This document shows, piece after piece, positions 41,625 through 50,556 of a DNA stretch of 64,000 nt (within the stretch, counting starts at the first letter, position 1; every line of letters begins with the position of its first letter). The translations under genes and the position numbers were made by a program. This stretch comes from Thermus neutrinimicus (lineage in GTDB: Bacteria; Deinococcota; Deinococci; Deinococcales; Thermaceae), in NCBI RefSeq assembly GCF_022760955.1, contig NZ_JAKTNU010000005.1:2431-66430 (forward strand). The letters run 5' to 3'. A model generated the notes under the pieces. It had not been told where the DNA came from, did not search any database, and saw nothing but the letters and a program-made list of their open reading frames with translations.

Positions 41625-42614
41625 CCGCCAGACGCCCTTCTCCCGGAAGAAGCGCACAGCTCCCTCGTGGTAAGGAACCTTTCCCCCACGGGAGCGTACG
41701 GCATTTTCTAAGTTGGTATCCCGGGCGGGAGCCACCGCCGTATACAGGGTAGGGAGGTTTTCAAACACCGCTTTGACCATGGCATAAGCTAGCTCCTCAG
41801 GAAGGCTGGCAGGACACACAAACACGTTCCAAAACGTTAGGGTCGGGGTGTCGTAGCGGGTGTTGTATACGCTCTTGGGGATGATTCCCGTATCTACTAC
41901 CCCGGGAAAGCGGCGCATGAGGACCTGAACCGGAGTGCTTTCCTTGGCAAGGGGAACCAGATAAAGCCGCTTTCCCTTGCGGGATAAGCTACCAGAAAGC
42001 TCCAGAATGCTTCCGGTCGGAAGACCCCCGGACCAGAAGAAAGCATCCAGGTTACCCTCAGAGAGCATCTGGGCACTTTCCGCTACCCGGATCCTTTCCC
42101 ACTTAGCAAAGTGAACCCGGGGATCGAAGCCAGGAAGAGCAGCGGACATAAGGACTCGGGCCTCGTACTCAATAATACCCCCCGGCACCTCCGTGGAAAC
42201 CCGCTTTCCCTTTAAGTCCTGGAGCACACGGATGCCACCGCCCTCCGTGGTTACCACGTGGAAGTAATTGGGGTACATAGTGAAAAGAATACGCACAGGT
42301 ACCGGCTTCCCTTGGAAACGCTCCTCCCCCTGGTATGCCATTAAAGTAGCATCTGGAAGTGCCGTGCCGCAATAGTAGATGCCCCTGGCCGCATCTGTAC
42401 GGTCTCGGAGAAGCATCAAGTTCTCTATAGATCCCCCAGACTGCATGGCTTGAGCTTGAACCACCCCGCTTTTGGTTAGGATCTCCGCCACCGCGGTACC
42501 GTAGTAGAAGTAAACTCCTCCGATGCCCCCGGTACCGATAAGAACTTGCGGTTTCTGGGCCAGAGCCAAACTTAGAGCCCCCAGTAGGAGATAGGCATAC
42601 AGACCCTGCTTCAC
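41622..42614 (-). CDS. TAXI-family TRAP transporter substrate-binding protein
   Basis: 330 residues from a GTG at 42614 (gcgaggaggcc upstream). Signal peptide (KQGLYAYLLLGALSLALAQ) and TAXI motifs: LIGTGGIGGVYFYYGTAVAEIL, QAMQSGGSIENLMLLRD, LKGKRVSTEVPGG, DAFFWSGGLPTGSILELS. These periplasmic proteins bind glutamate-like or other small acids. No fused DctQM of the TAXI kind is near. Counting two 60-base lines gave 52% and 60% G+C, well below neighbouring genes at about 65-70%, suggesting recent acquisition. Confidence 0.88.
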   Translation of the reverse strand: MKQGLYAYLLLGALSLALAQKPQVLIGTGGIGGVYFYYGTAVAEILTKSGVVQAQAMQSGGSIENLMLLRDRTDAARGIYYCGTALPDATLMAYQGEERFQGKPVPVRILFTMYPNYFHVVTTEGGGIRVLQDLKGKRVSTEVPGGIIEYEARVLMSAALPGFDPRVHFAKWERIRVAESAQMLSEGNLDAFFWSGGLPTGSILELSGSLSRKGKRLYLVPLAKESTPVQVLMRRFPGVVDTGIIPKSVYNTRYDTPTLTFWNVFVCPASLPEELAYAMVKAVFENLPTLYTAVAPARDTNLENAVRSRGGKVPYHEGAVRFFREKGVWR

Positions 42615-42640
42615 GATGGCCTCCTCGCCTGGACCTTAGT

Positions 42641-42669
42641 TTAACTTACACGAAGGCTGGTCGTGTCAA
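42641..42669 (-). promoter_or_regulatory. Promoter with internal inverted repeat, TAXI gene
   Basis: A perfect -35 TTGACA (42664-42669, minus strand) is followed by candidate -10 elements TAAGTT (15-base spacer) or TAAACT (20-base spacer). ACACGA (42648-42653) and TCGTGT (42661-42666) form an inverted repeat with a 7-base centre that lies across the spacer, where a repressor would block polymerase. Confidence 0.5.
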
Positions 42670-42714
42670 GAGGGCTTGCGCCCCTCAAAATATCCTGCTG
42701 ACTAAAAGCCGAGT

Positions 42715-45306
42715 TCACCCGGTAAGGGTTGAGGCCCGAAGCCCTGCCTGGGCCGCGGCAAGCCGGCCGGTGAGCACCCTGAAGGGGCTTGCTGAGGTGT
42801 AATCCAGGAGGTCGGCCACGAAGGCCACGCTACGAGCCTCGCCTCCATGTTCCCCGCAAAGCCCCACCTTAAGCCTGGGGTTAGCCCGCCTTCCCTCCTG
42901 CACCGCAAGCCTAAGAAGCCTTCCCACTCCCTTCTCGTCCAGGCGCTCCGTGGGGTCGAAGGGGAAAAGCCCCTCTTCCACGTACCGGGGCAGGAACTTG
43001 GCGGCATCATCCCGGGAAAGGCCAAAGGCCATCTGGGTGAGGTCGTTGGTGCCAAAGCTGAAAAAGTCCACCAGGGGAGCGATCTCCGAGGCCAGAAGGG
43101 CTGCCCTTGGGGTCTCGATCATGGTGCCGAAGGGAATGGGGCCGTATTCCCGGAAAAGCTCCTCCGCTAAAGCCTTGGCCCGTTCCACCTCCTTGGGATC
43201 CGCCACCAGGGGAATCATGACCTCCGGGCGGGGGTCAAAGCCCTCCTCCCTAAGTTCCTTGGCCGCCTCCAGGAGTGCCCGAAGCTGCATCTGGAAGATG
43301 CCCGGCCTGAGGAGCAAGAGCCGGATGCCCCTGAAGCCCAGCATGGGGTTCTGCTCCGCCAGGGCCTTGGCCCGCCCCCAAAGGGCCTTGGCCTCCTCAT
43401 CCCCGGCCTCCGCCCGCGCCTTTAGTTCCTCGAGGGAGGGCAGGAACTCGTGAAGGGGAGGATCCAGGAGGCGCACGGTTACCGGGAGTCCATCCATGGC
43501 CCTGAGGATGCCCTTGAAGTCCTCTTTCTGGAAGACAAAAAGCCGCTCCAAGGCCTCGGCTTCCTCCTCCGGGGTGCGGGCCAGGATCAACCGCCTGACC
43601 CAAGGCAGGCGTTCCTCCTGGAAAAACATGTGCTCGGTGCGGCAAAGCCCGATCCCCTCAGCGCCGAAAGCCCGGGCCCTTTGGGCATCCAGGGGGGTGT
43701 CGGCGTTGGCCCTGACCCCCAGGGAGCGGTGGGGCTCCGCCCAGGCAAGAAGCTTTTGCAAAAGCTCCTCCCCTGTCGCCTCCGCCAGGGGCACCGCCCC
43801 CAGGTAAACCTCCCCGGTACCCCCGTCCAGGGTGAGGAGGTCCCCTTCCTGGATCTCCAGGCCCTCCACCCAGGCCCGGCCTTCCTCGGGGACCACCCTC
43901 AAGGCCTCCGCCCCCACCACCGCGGGCACCCCCAGGCCCCGGGCCACCACCGCTGCATGGGAGGTCAAGCCTCCCCGGGCGGTGAGGATTCCCTTGGAAA
44001 GGTACATCCCGGTGATGTCCTCGGGGGTGGTTTCCGGGCGCACCAGGATGGTGGGAAACCCCTGGGCCGCGTAGCGCTCCGCCGCCTCATTGGTGAAGAC
44101 CGCATGGCCGAACGCCGCCCCTGGGCTTGCGGGAAGGCCCTTCAGAATGGGCCTGGGAGCCTTCTCCCGATCCACAGTGGGCTTGAGGAGGCCAGGCAGG
44201 GCGTTGGCCTCCACCCGGAGCACCGCCTCCTCCTTGCCGATCAGGCCCTCCTCCGCCATCTCTACGGCGATGCGCACCGCAGCCTGGGCCGTGCGCTTAC
44301 CGGATCGGGTCTGAAGCAGGTAAAGCCTCCCCCGCTCCACGGTGAACTCAAAATCCTGCATATCGCGGAAGTGGCGCTCCAAGAGCTGGGCCACCCGCTC
44401 GATCTCCCCATAGAGCTCGGGGGCGTACTCCTTCAGGCGGGAGAGGGGCTCCGGGGTGCGGATGCCCGCCACCACATCCTCACCCTGGGCGTTCCGCAGG
44501 TACTCCCCGTACAGGCCCTTCTCCCCGGTGGCGGGATTGCGGGTAAATCCCACCCCGGTCCCCGAGTCTTCCCCCAGGTTCCCGTAGACCATGGCCTGGA
44601 CCACCACCGCCGTGCCCAGGTCCTCGGGGATGCCGTAGATGCGGCGGTAGGTCTTGGCCCGGGGATTCAGCCAGCTACGGAAGACCGCCTCGATGGCCCC
44701 CCTTAGCTGAAGCCAGGGGTCCATGGGGAAGGGGGTACCCCGTTCCTCCAGGTGGCGCAAGTACTGGAAGGAAAGGGCCTCGAGGTCCTCGGGGGAAAGC
44801 TCGGTGTCGCTTTGCACACCCCGCTTTTCCCTTAGGGCCGAGAGCAGGCCCTCAAAGACCTCCGCCTTCTCCCCCAAGACCACCTCCCCGTACATGGAAA
44901 GGAGCCTCCTGAAGGCATCCCAGGCGAAACGGGGGTTGCCCGTGGTTCGGGCCAGGCTTTCCACTCCTTCCAAGGTGAGGCCCAGGTTAAGGATGGTGTC
45001 CATCATCCCGGGCATGGAGACGGGAGCCCCACTCCGCACGGAAACCAAAAGGGGAGGGATACTCCCCTCCCCTTCGCCAAAGCGCTTACCTACTAGGCCC
45101 TCGAGGGCCGAAAGCTTGGCCCGGACCTCCTCCCATAGACCCGGCACCGCCCCCTCCCTCAGGAAGCGGCGGCAAGCCTCCGTGGTGACGATAAGGGCTG
45201 GGGGAACGGGAAGCCCCGCCTGGGCCATCTCCACCAGACCAAACCCCTTGCCGCCCAAGAGGTCCCGGGAAAGGCCCCGGGCCTCGGAAAGGAGATACAC
45301 CTGCAT
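42715..45306 (-). CDS. ppdK: Pyruvate phosphate dikinase
   Basis: 863 residues from the ATG at 45306; a GTG at 45318 is possible. N-terminal ATP-grasp domain (LLGGKGFGLVEMAQAGLPVPP, VSVRSGAPVSMPGMMDTILNLGL), central phosphohistidine domain (GGLTSHAAVVARGLGVPAVVG, with the His after TS) and C-terminal PEP/pyruvate barrel (RTEHMFF, GTMIETPRAALLASEIA, FFSFGTNDLTQMAFG, GLCGEHGG with catalytic Cys). It interconverts pyruvate+ATP+Pi and PEP+AMP+PPi, cytoplasmic. The PPDK regulatory protein gene is not nearby. Confidence 0.95.
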   Translation of the reverse strand: MQVYLLSEARGLSRDLLGGKGFGLVEMAQAGLPVPPALIVTTEACRRFLREGAVPGLWEEVRAKLSALEGLVGKRFGEGEGSIPPLLVSVRSGAPVSMPGMMDTILNLGLTLEGVESLARTTGNPRFAWDAFRRLLSMYGEVVLGEKAEVFEGLLSALREKRGVQSDTELSPEDLEALSFQYLRHLEERGTPFPMDPWLQLRGAIEAVFRSWLNPRAKTYRRIYGIPEDLGTAVVVQAMVYGNLGEDSGTGVGFTRNPATGEKGLYGEYLRNAQGEDVVAGIRTPEPLSRLKEYAPELYGEIERVAQLLERHFRDMQDFEFTVERGRLYLLQTRSGKRTAQAAVRIAVEMAEEGLIGKEEAVLRVEANALPGLLKPTVDREKAPRPILKGLPASPGAAFGHAVFTNEAAERYAAQGFPTILVRPETTPEDITGMYLSKGILTARGGLTSHAAVVARGLGVPAVVGAEALRVVPEEGRAWVEGLEIQEGDLLTLDGGTGEVYLGAVPLAEATGEELLQKLLAWAEPHRSLGVRANADTPLDAQRARAFGAEGIGLCRTEHMFFQEERLPWVRRLILARTPEEEAEALERLFVFQKEDFKGILRAMDGLPVTVRLLDPPLHEFLPSLEELKARAEAGDEEAKALWGRAKALAEQNPMLGFRGIRLLLLRPGIFQMQLRALLEAAKELREEGFDPRPEVMIPLVADPKEVERAKALAEELFREYGPIPFGTMIETPRAALLASEIAPLVDFFSFGTNDLTQMAFGLSRDDAAKFLPRYVEEGLFPFDPTERLDEKGVGRLLRLAVQEGRRANPRLKVGLCGEHGGEARSVAFVADLLDYTSASPFRVLTGRLAAAQAGLRASTLTG

Positions 45307-45318
45307 ATGCGCGCCCAC

Positions 45319-45629
45319 GCCCCCAGTTTCCTCCTGGGCATGGAAGCGTGGAAAGGTGTAAGGTCCGCAGGTCTACACCGCCTTGTGCCTGCACACCTGG
45401 GCCTGGTTACCGGTAGGCTTTTCTCGTGGCCTCGAGGCTTGCGGCCCTCCCTTCCGGCGTACTCTTGGGCACGGTGAGTGAAGGGAGCCTGCTCCCGCCC
45501 TCCCCCTCGTGGCCCGGACCCACTTCGCCGCCACCCTCCTTATCCTCACGGGCCTCATGAGCCTTTCCGCCTGGCTGGTGCGGGCCCGGGGGTAGGCCCA
45601 AACCACACTCCAGAGGAGCGGGAAGGGCA
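45319..45629. other. Gene-free stretch with a membrane-protein tail
   Basis: Between ppdK and the second aminotransferase copy, no complete gene. At about 45500-45595 (plus) a frame without a start reads ATLLILTGLMSLSAWLVRAR and stops at 45595, like the last transmembrane helix and basic tail of a lost membrane protein. Family not identified. Confidence 0.4.
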
Positions 45630-45635
45630 TAGCAT
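45630..45635 (+). promoter_or_regulatory. -10 hexamer of a leaderless promoter
   Basis: TAGCAT lies six bases before the ATG at 45642, with spacer GGGGCC. The copy-1 gene has TAACAT and GGGGTT at the same positions. Confidence 0.55.
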
Positions 45636-45641
45636 GGGGCC

Positions 45642-46634
45642 ATGGTGGACGATGTGCTCAAGCCCATCCACGGCGGAGCCGACGGGGGTCCCGACCCCCT
45701 CCATGACTTCTCCACCAACGCCAACGCCCTGGGGCCCAACCCGGTGATCCTGGAGTACCTCAGGCGGGCCGACCCAAGCCGCTACCCCGACCCCCTCTAC
45801 CGCAGAACCCATCGTCTCCTGGCCGAGGCGCATGGGGTTCCGGAGACCCACGTGGCCGTGGGCACGGGCACCAGCGAACTCATCCACCGTCTGGCCCGTT
45901 GGAGCTACCTAAGGGGCCCCATCCTCCTCCTGAAGCCCACCTTCAGCGAGTACGCCAGGTCCGCCCGGGCCCTGGACCTGCCCCTGTGGGAAGCAAAGAG
46001 CCCGGAGGAGTTCCTGAGGCTTCTGCCTCGGAGCTCCCTGGCCTTCCTCTGCGTGCCCAACAACCCCACGGGGGAGGTTTACCCTTTTCTGAAGGAGGCA
46101 GCAGAGCGGGCCGGAGGGGCCTTGGTCCTGGACCTGGCCTACTACCCATTTCTGGAAACCCCCATTCCCTTGCCCCAGAGGGCCTGGCGCCTCTACAGCC
46201 CCAACAAGGCCCACGGCCTCACCGGGGTGCGGGCTGGCTACCTCCTGGCCCCCTTGGACCTTACCTTTTTCCGCCACCTGGCTCCTTCCTGGCCGGTCTC
46301 CGTCTACGGGGAGGCCCTCCTCCTGGGCCACCTGGACCCGAGGGCCCAGGCGTGGTTGGAGGAAACCAAGGGGGAACTCCTCCGCCTCCGCCGCCTCCTG
46401 GCCCAGGGGCTACGGGAGCTGGGCCTAACGGTGCGGGAAAGCCCCGCCAACTTCCTCCTGGTGCGGGTGGGCCGGGCCACGGAGGTGGCCACGAGGCTTA
46501 GGGAAAGGGGCATCCGTGTAAGGGACGCCACCAGCTTCGGCCTGCCCGAGTGGCTTAGGCTTTCCGCCCAGAGGGAGGAGGCCATAGAGGCCCTCCTGGA
46601 GGCCCTCGCCGAGATCCTGGCCGCAAGGGTCTGA
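45642..46634 (+). CDS. CobD/CobC-type class I aminotransferase, copy 2
   Basis: 330 residues, the same length as the gene at 9197 and collinear over its full length with most residues identical. The PLP Lys is again residue 189 (SPNKAHGLTGVRAGYL). Differences are scattered conservative changes, for example LRRADPSRYPD for LEAKDPSRYPD. Predicted role as for copy 1: threonine-phosphate decarboxylase for the aminopropanol arm of cobalamin. Also followed by a CobQ-CobU fusion gene, so the pair was duplicated as a unit, or acquired twice. Confidence 0.82.
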   Translation: MVDDVLKPIHGGADGGPDPLHDFSTNANALGPNPVILEYLRRADPSRYPDPLYRRTHRLLAEAHGVPETHVAVGTGTSELIHRLARWSYLRGPILLLKPTFSEYARSARALDLPLWEAKSPEEFLRLLPRSSLAFLCVPNNPTGEVYPFLKEAAERAGGALVLDLAYYPFLETPIPLPQRAWRLYSPNKAHGLTGVRAGYLLAPLDLTFFRHLAPSWPVSVYGEALLLGHLDPRAQAWLEETKGELLRLRRLLAQGLRELGLTVRESPANFLLVRVGRATEVATRLRERGIRVRDATSFGLPEWLRLSAQREEAIEALLEALAEILAARV

Positions 46635-46680
46635 GGGTTGCATTGCCCAAAGGGCAAATCCATAGGGGATTGAACCCTCA
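46632..46680 (+). repeat. Nested inverted repeat between the copy-2 cobalamin genes
   Basis: TGAGGGTT (46632-46639, starting at the stop codon) pairs with AACCCTCA (46673-46680); inside, TTGCCC (46643-46648) and GGGCAA (46652-46657) form a second stem with an AAA loop. No T tract follows. It may be a weak terminator, an RNA processing element or a regulatory leader for the CobQ-CobU gene. Nothing like it lies between the copy-1 genes. Confidence 0.55.
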
Positions 46681-46827
46681 TGTGCGCGGAAAAGAAGCAG
46701 CCCAAAATGCGGCCCTGGTTCCCCTTGCCCACAACACCTGGCAAGCTGGAGGACCCAGAAGGGCTGGGAGGGACTGCGGAAGGTTTGGAGAGGTTCCAAA
46801 GCATAATTCCGGTGGGGGAGGTCAAGG

Positions 46828-48741
46828 GTGAAGGCTAAGGCCTTCATCGTCTGGGGGACGGGAAGCGGGGTGGGGAAAAGCCTCATCGCCGCTGGGCTCC
46901 TCAGGCACTTCAAGCGCCAGGGCCTAAGGGTGGCCCCCTTTAAGGCCCAAAACATGTCCAACCACTACCGGGTGGTGGCGGGCGGGGAGATAGCCAGCGC
47001 CCAGTGGCTCCAAGCGGTGGCGGCAGGGACCCCACCCGATCCCCGCATGAACCCCATCCTCATCAAGCCCTTGGGCCTCGAGGGAAGCCAGGTGGTGGTC
47101 CTGGGTCGGGTGGACCCCCTTCTTTCCAAGCTTCCCTGGAAGGAGCGGAGACCCCACCTGGAGGCTCCCGTGCGGGAAGCCCTGGAGGCCTTGGGGCAGG
47201 AGTTCGACCTCTTGGTTCTGGAAGGGGCAGGAAGCCCGGTGGAGCGAAACCTTTGGCCGGACCTCCCCAACCTTCTGGTGGCGGAGTGGGCGGGGGCCCA
47301 GGCCCTCTTGGTGGCGGACGTGGACCAGGGAGGATCCCTGGCCGCCCTCTACGGCACCTGGGCCCTCCTGGGGGAGCACCGGGAAAGGCTCCTTGGCTTC
47401 CTCTTCAACAAGTTCCGGGGGGATATCCGCTTGCTGGAACCCGCCTACCGCCTCCTGGAGGACTGGACGGGAATCCCGGTTCTGGGCACCCTGCCCATGC
47501 TCCCCCTGGAGTTACCCGAGGAGGATGGATTCCGCCACCGCCCGAGGATAGGCCAAGGCCCCAAGGTGGCCATCCTCCGTTACCCCCACGCCTCCAACCT
47601 GGACGAGTTCTGGCCCCTTTCGGAGCTGGCCCAGCCCGTGTACGCTCGCACCCTCGAGGAGGCCCAGGGAGCCGAACTCCTGATCCTCCCGGGAAGCCGC
47701 CTGCCCGCCAGGGACCTGGCCTGGCTCCAGGGGTTCCTACCCCTTCTCCGGGGCCACTTGGAGGCGGGAAAACCCGTGCTGGCCATCTGCGGTGGGGCGG
47801 AGATGCTGGCCCAGGCCATCGTGGACGAGGAGGGAGTGGAGGCAAAGGGGGTTTTCCCGGGCCTGGGCCTCCTCCCTTTCCCGGTGCGGATGTTGCCGGG
47901 GAAAACCGTCCGCCCGGCGCAGGTGGTCTTCCGCGGGCTTTCCGGCTTCTGGGCCAGGCTGAATGGCCTGAAGGCCCAGGGCTATGGGATCCACCACGGC
48001 CAGGGAATCCCCTTGGTGCACCAGGAAGGGCCCCTTCTCGCCACCTGGCTCCACGGCCTTTTGGAAAACCCTGGGGTGCAGCAGGCCCTCTTCGGCCGGG
48101 AGGCCAAGGCCCTGGAGGAGGCTCTAGACCAGCTGGCTGATGCCCTGGAGGAGCACCTGGACCTGAAGCACCTCCACCGCAACCTGGGGCTTACGCCCGG
48201 CCCTCCTCCAGCGCCCACAAGAAAGGAGGGGTCCCTTGACCCCCCGCCTCCCCCCGGCCTCCTCCTCCTCCTGGGCGGGGCTAGAAGCGGGAAAAGCCGC
48301 CACGCCCAAAGGCTTGCCGGCCCTTTCGCCACCCTCATCGCCACCGCGGAGGCTCGGGATGGGGAGATGGCGGAGAGGATCGCCCGCCACCGGGCGGAAC
48401 GCCCCCCCACCTGGGAAACCCTGGAAGAGCCCTTGGACCTGGTGGAAGCCCTACAAATGGCCCGTTACCCCACGGTGGTGGTGGACTGCATCACCCTTTG
48501 GGTTTCCAACCTTCTGGAAAGGGATCGCGATCCCTTGGTGGAAACCCGCCGGTTCCTGGAAGCGGTCTCTTCCAGCGGCAAGCGGATCATCGTCATCTCC
48601 AACGAGGTGGGGATGGGAATCGTTCCCGCAAACCCCCTAGCCCGGCGCTACCGGGACCTTTTGGGAGAGGTGAACGCCCTGCTGGCAAAAGCAGCCCAGG
48701 AGGTCTACCTGCTCGTTGCGGGCAAAGCCCTGAGGCTTTAG
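46828..48741 (+). CDS. CobQ-CobU fusion (cobyric acid synthase / adenosylcobinamide kinase), copy 2
   Basis: 637 residues from a GTG (ggaggt upstream). Collinear with the protein at 10358 and clearly a paralogue: [49 protein letters not shown], the glutaminase [23 protein letters not shown], then CobU with [14 protein letters not shown] and VVVDCITLWVSNLL. Active-site Cys and His and both P-loops are intact, so both copies look functional. The Pro-rich linker between the domains differs most. A strong hairpin follows. Confidence 0.9.
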   Translation: MKAKAFIVWGTGSGVGKSLIAAGLLRHFKRQGLRVAPFKAQNMSNHYRVVAGGEIASAQWLQAVAAGTPPDPRMNPILIKPLGLEGSQVVVLGRVDPLLSKLPWKERRPHLEAPVREALEALGQEFDLLVLEGAGSPVERNLWPDLPNLLVAEWAGAQALLVADVDQGGSLAALYGTWALLGEHRERLLGFLFNKFRGDIRLLEPAYRLLEDWTGIPVLGTLPMLPLELPEEDGFRHRPRIGQGPKVAILRYPHASNLDEFWPLSELAQPVYARTLEEAQGAELLILPGSRLPARDLAWLQGFLPLLRGHLEAGKPVLAICGGAEMLAQAIVDEEGVEAKGVFPGLGLLPFPVRMLPGKTVRPAQVVFRGLSGFWARLNGLKAQGYGIHHGQGIPLVHQEGPLLATWLHGLLENPGVQQALFGREAKALEEALDQLADALEEHLDLKHLHRNLGLTPGPPPAPTRKEGSLDPPPPPGLLLLLGGARSGKSRHAQRLAGPFATLIATAEARDGEMAERIARHRAERPPTWETLEEPLDLVEALQMARYPTVVVDCITLWVSNLLERDRDPLVETRRFLEAVSSSGKRIIVISNEVGMGIVPANPLARRYRDLLGEVNALLAKAAQEVYLLVAGKALRL

Positions 48742-48743
48742 AG

Positions 48744-48802
48744 AAGGGTCTGCTGGGGCCCCCACCTTGGGGAAAGCCCAGGTGGGATGGTACTAGACCC
48801 TT
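48744..48802. terminator. Bidirectional hairpin terminator
   Basis: AAGGGTCT (48744-48751) pairs with AGACCCTT (48795-48802); an inner stem CCCACCTTGGG / CCCAGGTGGG has one bulged base. It separates the convergent CobQ-CobU gene and the aromatic operon. Confidence 0.72.
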
Positions 48803-49215
48803 CCCCTAGCCTCCCACCTTTCCCGCAGCCGGGCGAAGAGGGCCTCCACCTTCTCCTTGGGCAGGATCACCTGCTCCGTGCGCCCCCGGCCGATCAGGTC
48901 CCCAAGCTCATTGTAGGCCTCCATGCTGGCGTAGACCCGGTTCCCTTCCGTGGCCTCGAGGCGGGCCACGATCCTCACCCGCATCCCCGGCAGCGCCGAG
49001 GCCAGGTGGCGCACCTCCACGTAGCTACCGATCCCCTCCTCCCCCTCCTCCAAGAAGGGCAGGATGATCTTGCGCCCGGCCAGCTCCATGTGCTTGGCCA
49101 TCCAGTAGGTGGCGTAAACGGGGTGCACGGGGCCCAGTTCCTCAAAGTTCACGGTCATCTCGGGGGTGACCACGGTCTCAAAGACCGCCTCAAAACCGCT
49201 GGGAATGGGACGCAT
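48793..49215 (-). CDS. Hot-dog fold thioesterase, FlK-like
   Basis: 140 residues. [35 protein letters not shown] and [22 protein letters not shown] resemble fluoroacetyl-CoA-type thioesterases (FlK family). Last gene of the aromatic operon, 3 bases after paaK. It probably hydrolyses an acyl-CoA formed by PaaK or its products, perhaps to rescue trapped CoA. Confidence 0.78.
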   Translation of the reverse strand: MRPIPSGFEAVFETVVTPEMTVNFEELGPVHPVYATYWMAKHMELAGRKIILPFLEEGEEGIGSYVEVRHLASALPGMRVRIVARLEATEGNRVYASMEAYNELGDLIGRGRTEQVILPKEKVEALFARLRERWEARGRV

Positions 49216-49218
49216 GGC

Positions 49219-50556
49219 CTACTTTCTCAGATCCAAAACCCGTCTCAGCTTCCCCCCCTCGCTCCTCGGGGCCTCCCCCGGGGCCAGGAGGGTCACCTTC
49301 ATGCTCACCCCAATGCTGTCCTTGATCTTGTGGGCCACCTTCTCCCTCAGGGCGTGGAGGCGATGGTCCGCCTCGATAACCTCATCGGAAAGGGCCTTGC
49401 GCCCGATCTCCTGGAAGAAGGCCTGGGAAACCTCCACCCTGAGCTCGGCCTCGTCCAGGGTACCCTCCCGCCGCACCACGATCTGGTAGTGGGGCTCCAC
49501 CTCGAGGATACCCGAAAGCACCGCCTCCACCTGCGTGGGGTAGACGTTCACTCCCCGGATGATGAGCATGTCGTCGGTGCGCCCCAGGACGGGACCCATG
49601 CGCACGTGGGTGCGGCCACAGGAGCAGGCCTCGCGGGTGAGGAAGGTGAGGTCCCCCGTCCAGTACCGCAAGAGGGGCATGGCCTCCTTGGTGAGGGTGG
49701 TGAGGACCAAAACCCCCACCTTGCCCTCCGGAAGGGGCTCCCCGCTATTTGGGTCCACCACCTCGGGCAGGAAGTGGTCCTCCCAGATGTGGCTTCCCTG
49801 ACGTTCCTCCACGCACTCGTTGGCCACCCCGGGGCCGATGATCTCGGAAAGCCCGTAGATGTTGGTGCTCCGCACCCCAAGCCCCTCGTCCACCTGCTTC
49901 CGGATGGCCTCGGTCCAGGGCTCGGCCCCTAAAACGGCATACTCCAGGGATAGCTCCTCCGGGGAAACCCCCCGCTTCCTGAACTCCTCCGCCAGGGTCT
50001 GGGCGTAGGAAGGGGTACAGGAGATCACCTCCGGGCGGAAGTCCTGGATGAGCAGGAGCTGCCTCTCGGTCATGCCGCCGGAAACGGGGACCACCGTCAT
50101 TCCCAAGGCCTCCGCCCCCCCGTGCAGGCCTAACCCCCCGGTGAAAAGCCCGTAGCCGTACGCGTTGTGGAGCATCATGCCCGGCTTGGCCCCCGCCGCG
50201 GCCAGGGAGCGGGCCACCACCTCCGCGAAGACCTGGAGGTCTTTTTTGGTGTAGCCCACCACCGTGGGCTTGCCGGTGGTACCGCTGCTGGCGTGGATAC
50301 GGGCCAACTCCTCCCGGGGCACGGCGAAGAGGCCAAAGGGGTAGTTTTCCCTGAGGTGGTCCTTCCGGGTAAAGGGGATTTTAGGGAGGTCCTCGAGGGT
50401 CCGCACCCCCTTCGGGTCCACCCCTGCCTCATCCAGAACCCGCCGGTAGAAGGGCACCCTCTCGTACACGTAGGCCACGATGGTCCTGAGCCTTTCCTCC
50501 TGCAAAGCCCTAAGCTTTTCCCTGGACAGGGTTTCCCACTCCGGTTGGTACATCAT
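49219..50556 (-). CDS. paaK: Phenylacetate-CoA ligase
   Basis: 445 residues, AMP-forming ligase of the GH3/PaaK group: RIHASSGTTGKPTVVGYTKKDL (P-loop), GYGLFTGGLGLHGGAEALG, NIYGLSEIIGPGVANECVE, RTDDMLIIRGVNVYPTQVE. Activates phenylacetate or a hydroxyphenylacetate to the CoA ester. No phenylacetyl-CoA epoxidase genes (paaABCDE) are in the window. It overlaps the PaaI gene by 4 bases. Confidence 0.92.
   Translation of the reverse strand: MMYQPEWETLSREKLRALQEERLRTIVAYVYERVPFYRRVLDEAGVDPKGVRTLEDLPKIPFTRKDHLRENYPFGLFAVPREELARIHASSGTTGKPTVVGYTKKDLQVFAEVVARSLAAAGAKPGMMLHNAYGYGLFTGGLGLHGGAEALGMTVVPVSGGMTERQLLLIQDFRPEVISCTPSYAQTLAEEFRKRGVSPEELSLEYAVLGAEPWTEAIRKQVDEGLGVRSTNIYGLSEIIGPGVANECVEERQGSHIWEDHFLPEVVDPNSGEPLPEGKVGVLVLTTLTKEAMPLLRYWTGDLTFLTREACSCGRTHVRMGPVLGRTDDMLIIRGVNVYPTQVEAVLSGILEVEPHYQIVVRREGTLDEAELRVEVSQAFFQEIGRKALSDEVIEADHRLHALREKVAHKIKDSIGVSMKVTLLAPGEAPRSEGGKLRRVLDLRK

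Noticed and set aside
43450-44706. 418-codon plus-strand frame inside ppdK
   Set aside because: Shadow of ppdK; Gly/Pro/His/Arg-rich content and no recognisable domains, as expected for antisense frames of high-G+C genes.
48793-48850. T-tract following the hairpin at 48744-48802
   Set aside because: No run of T was found on either strand, so the terminator call rests on the hairpin alone.
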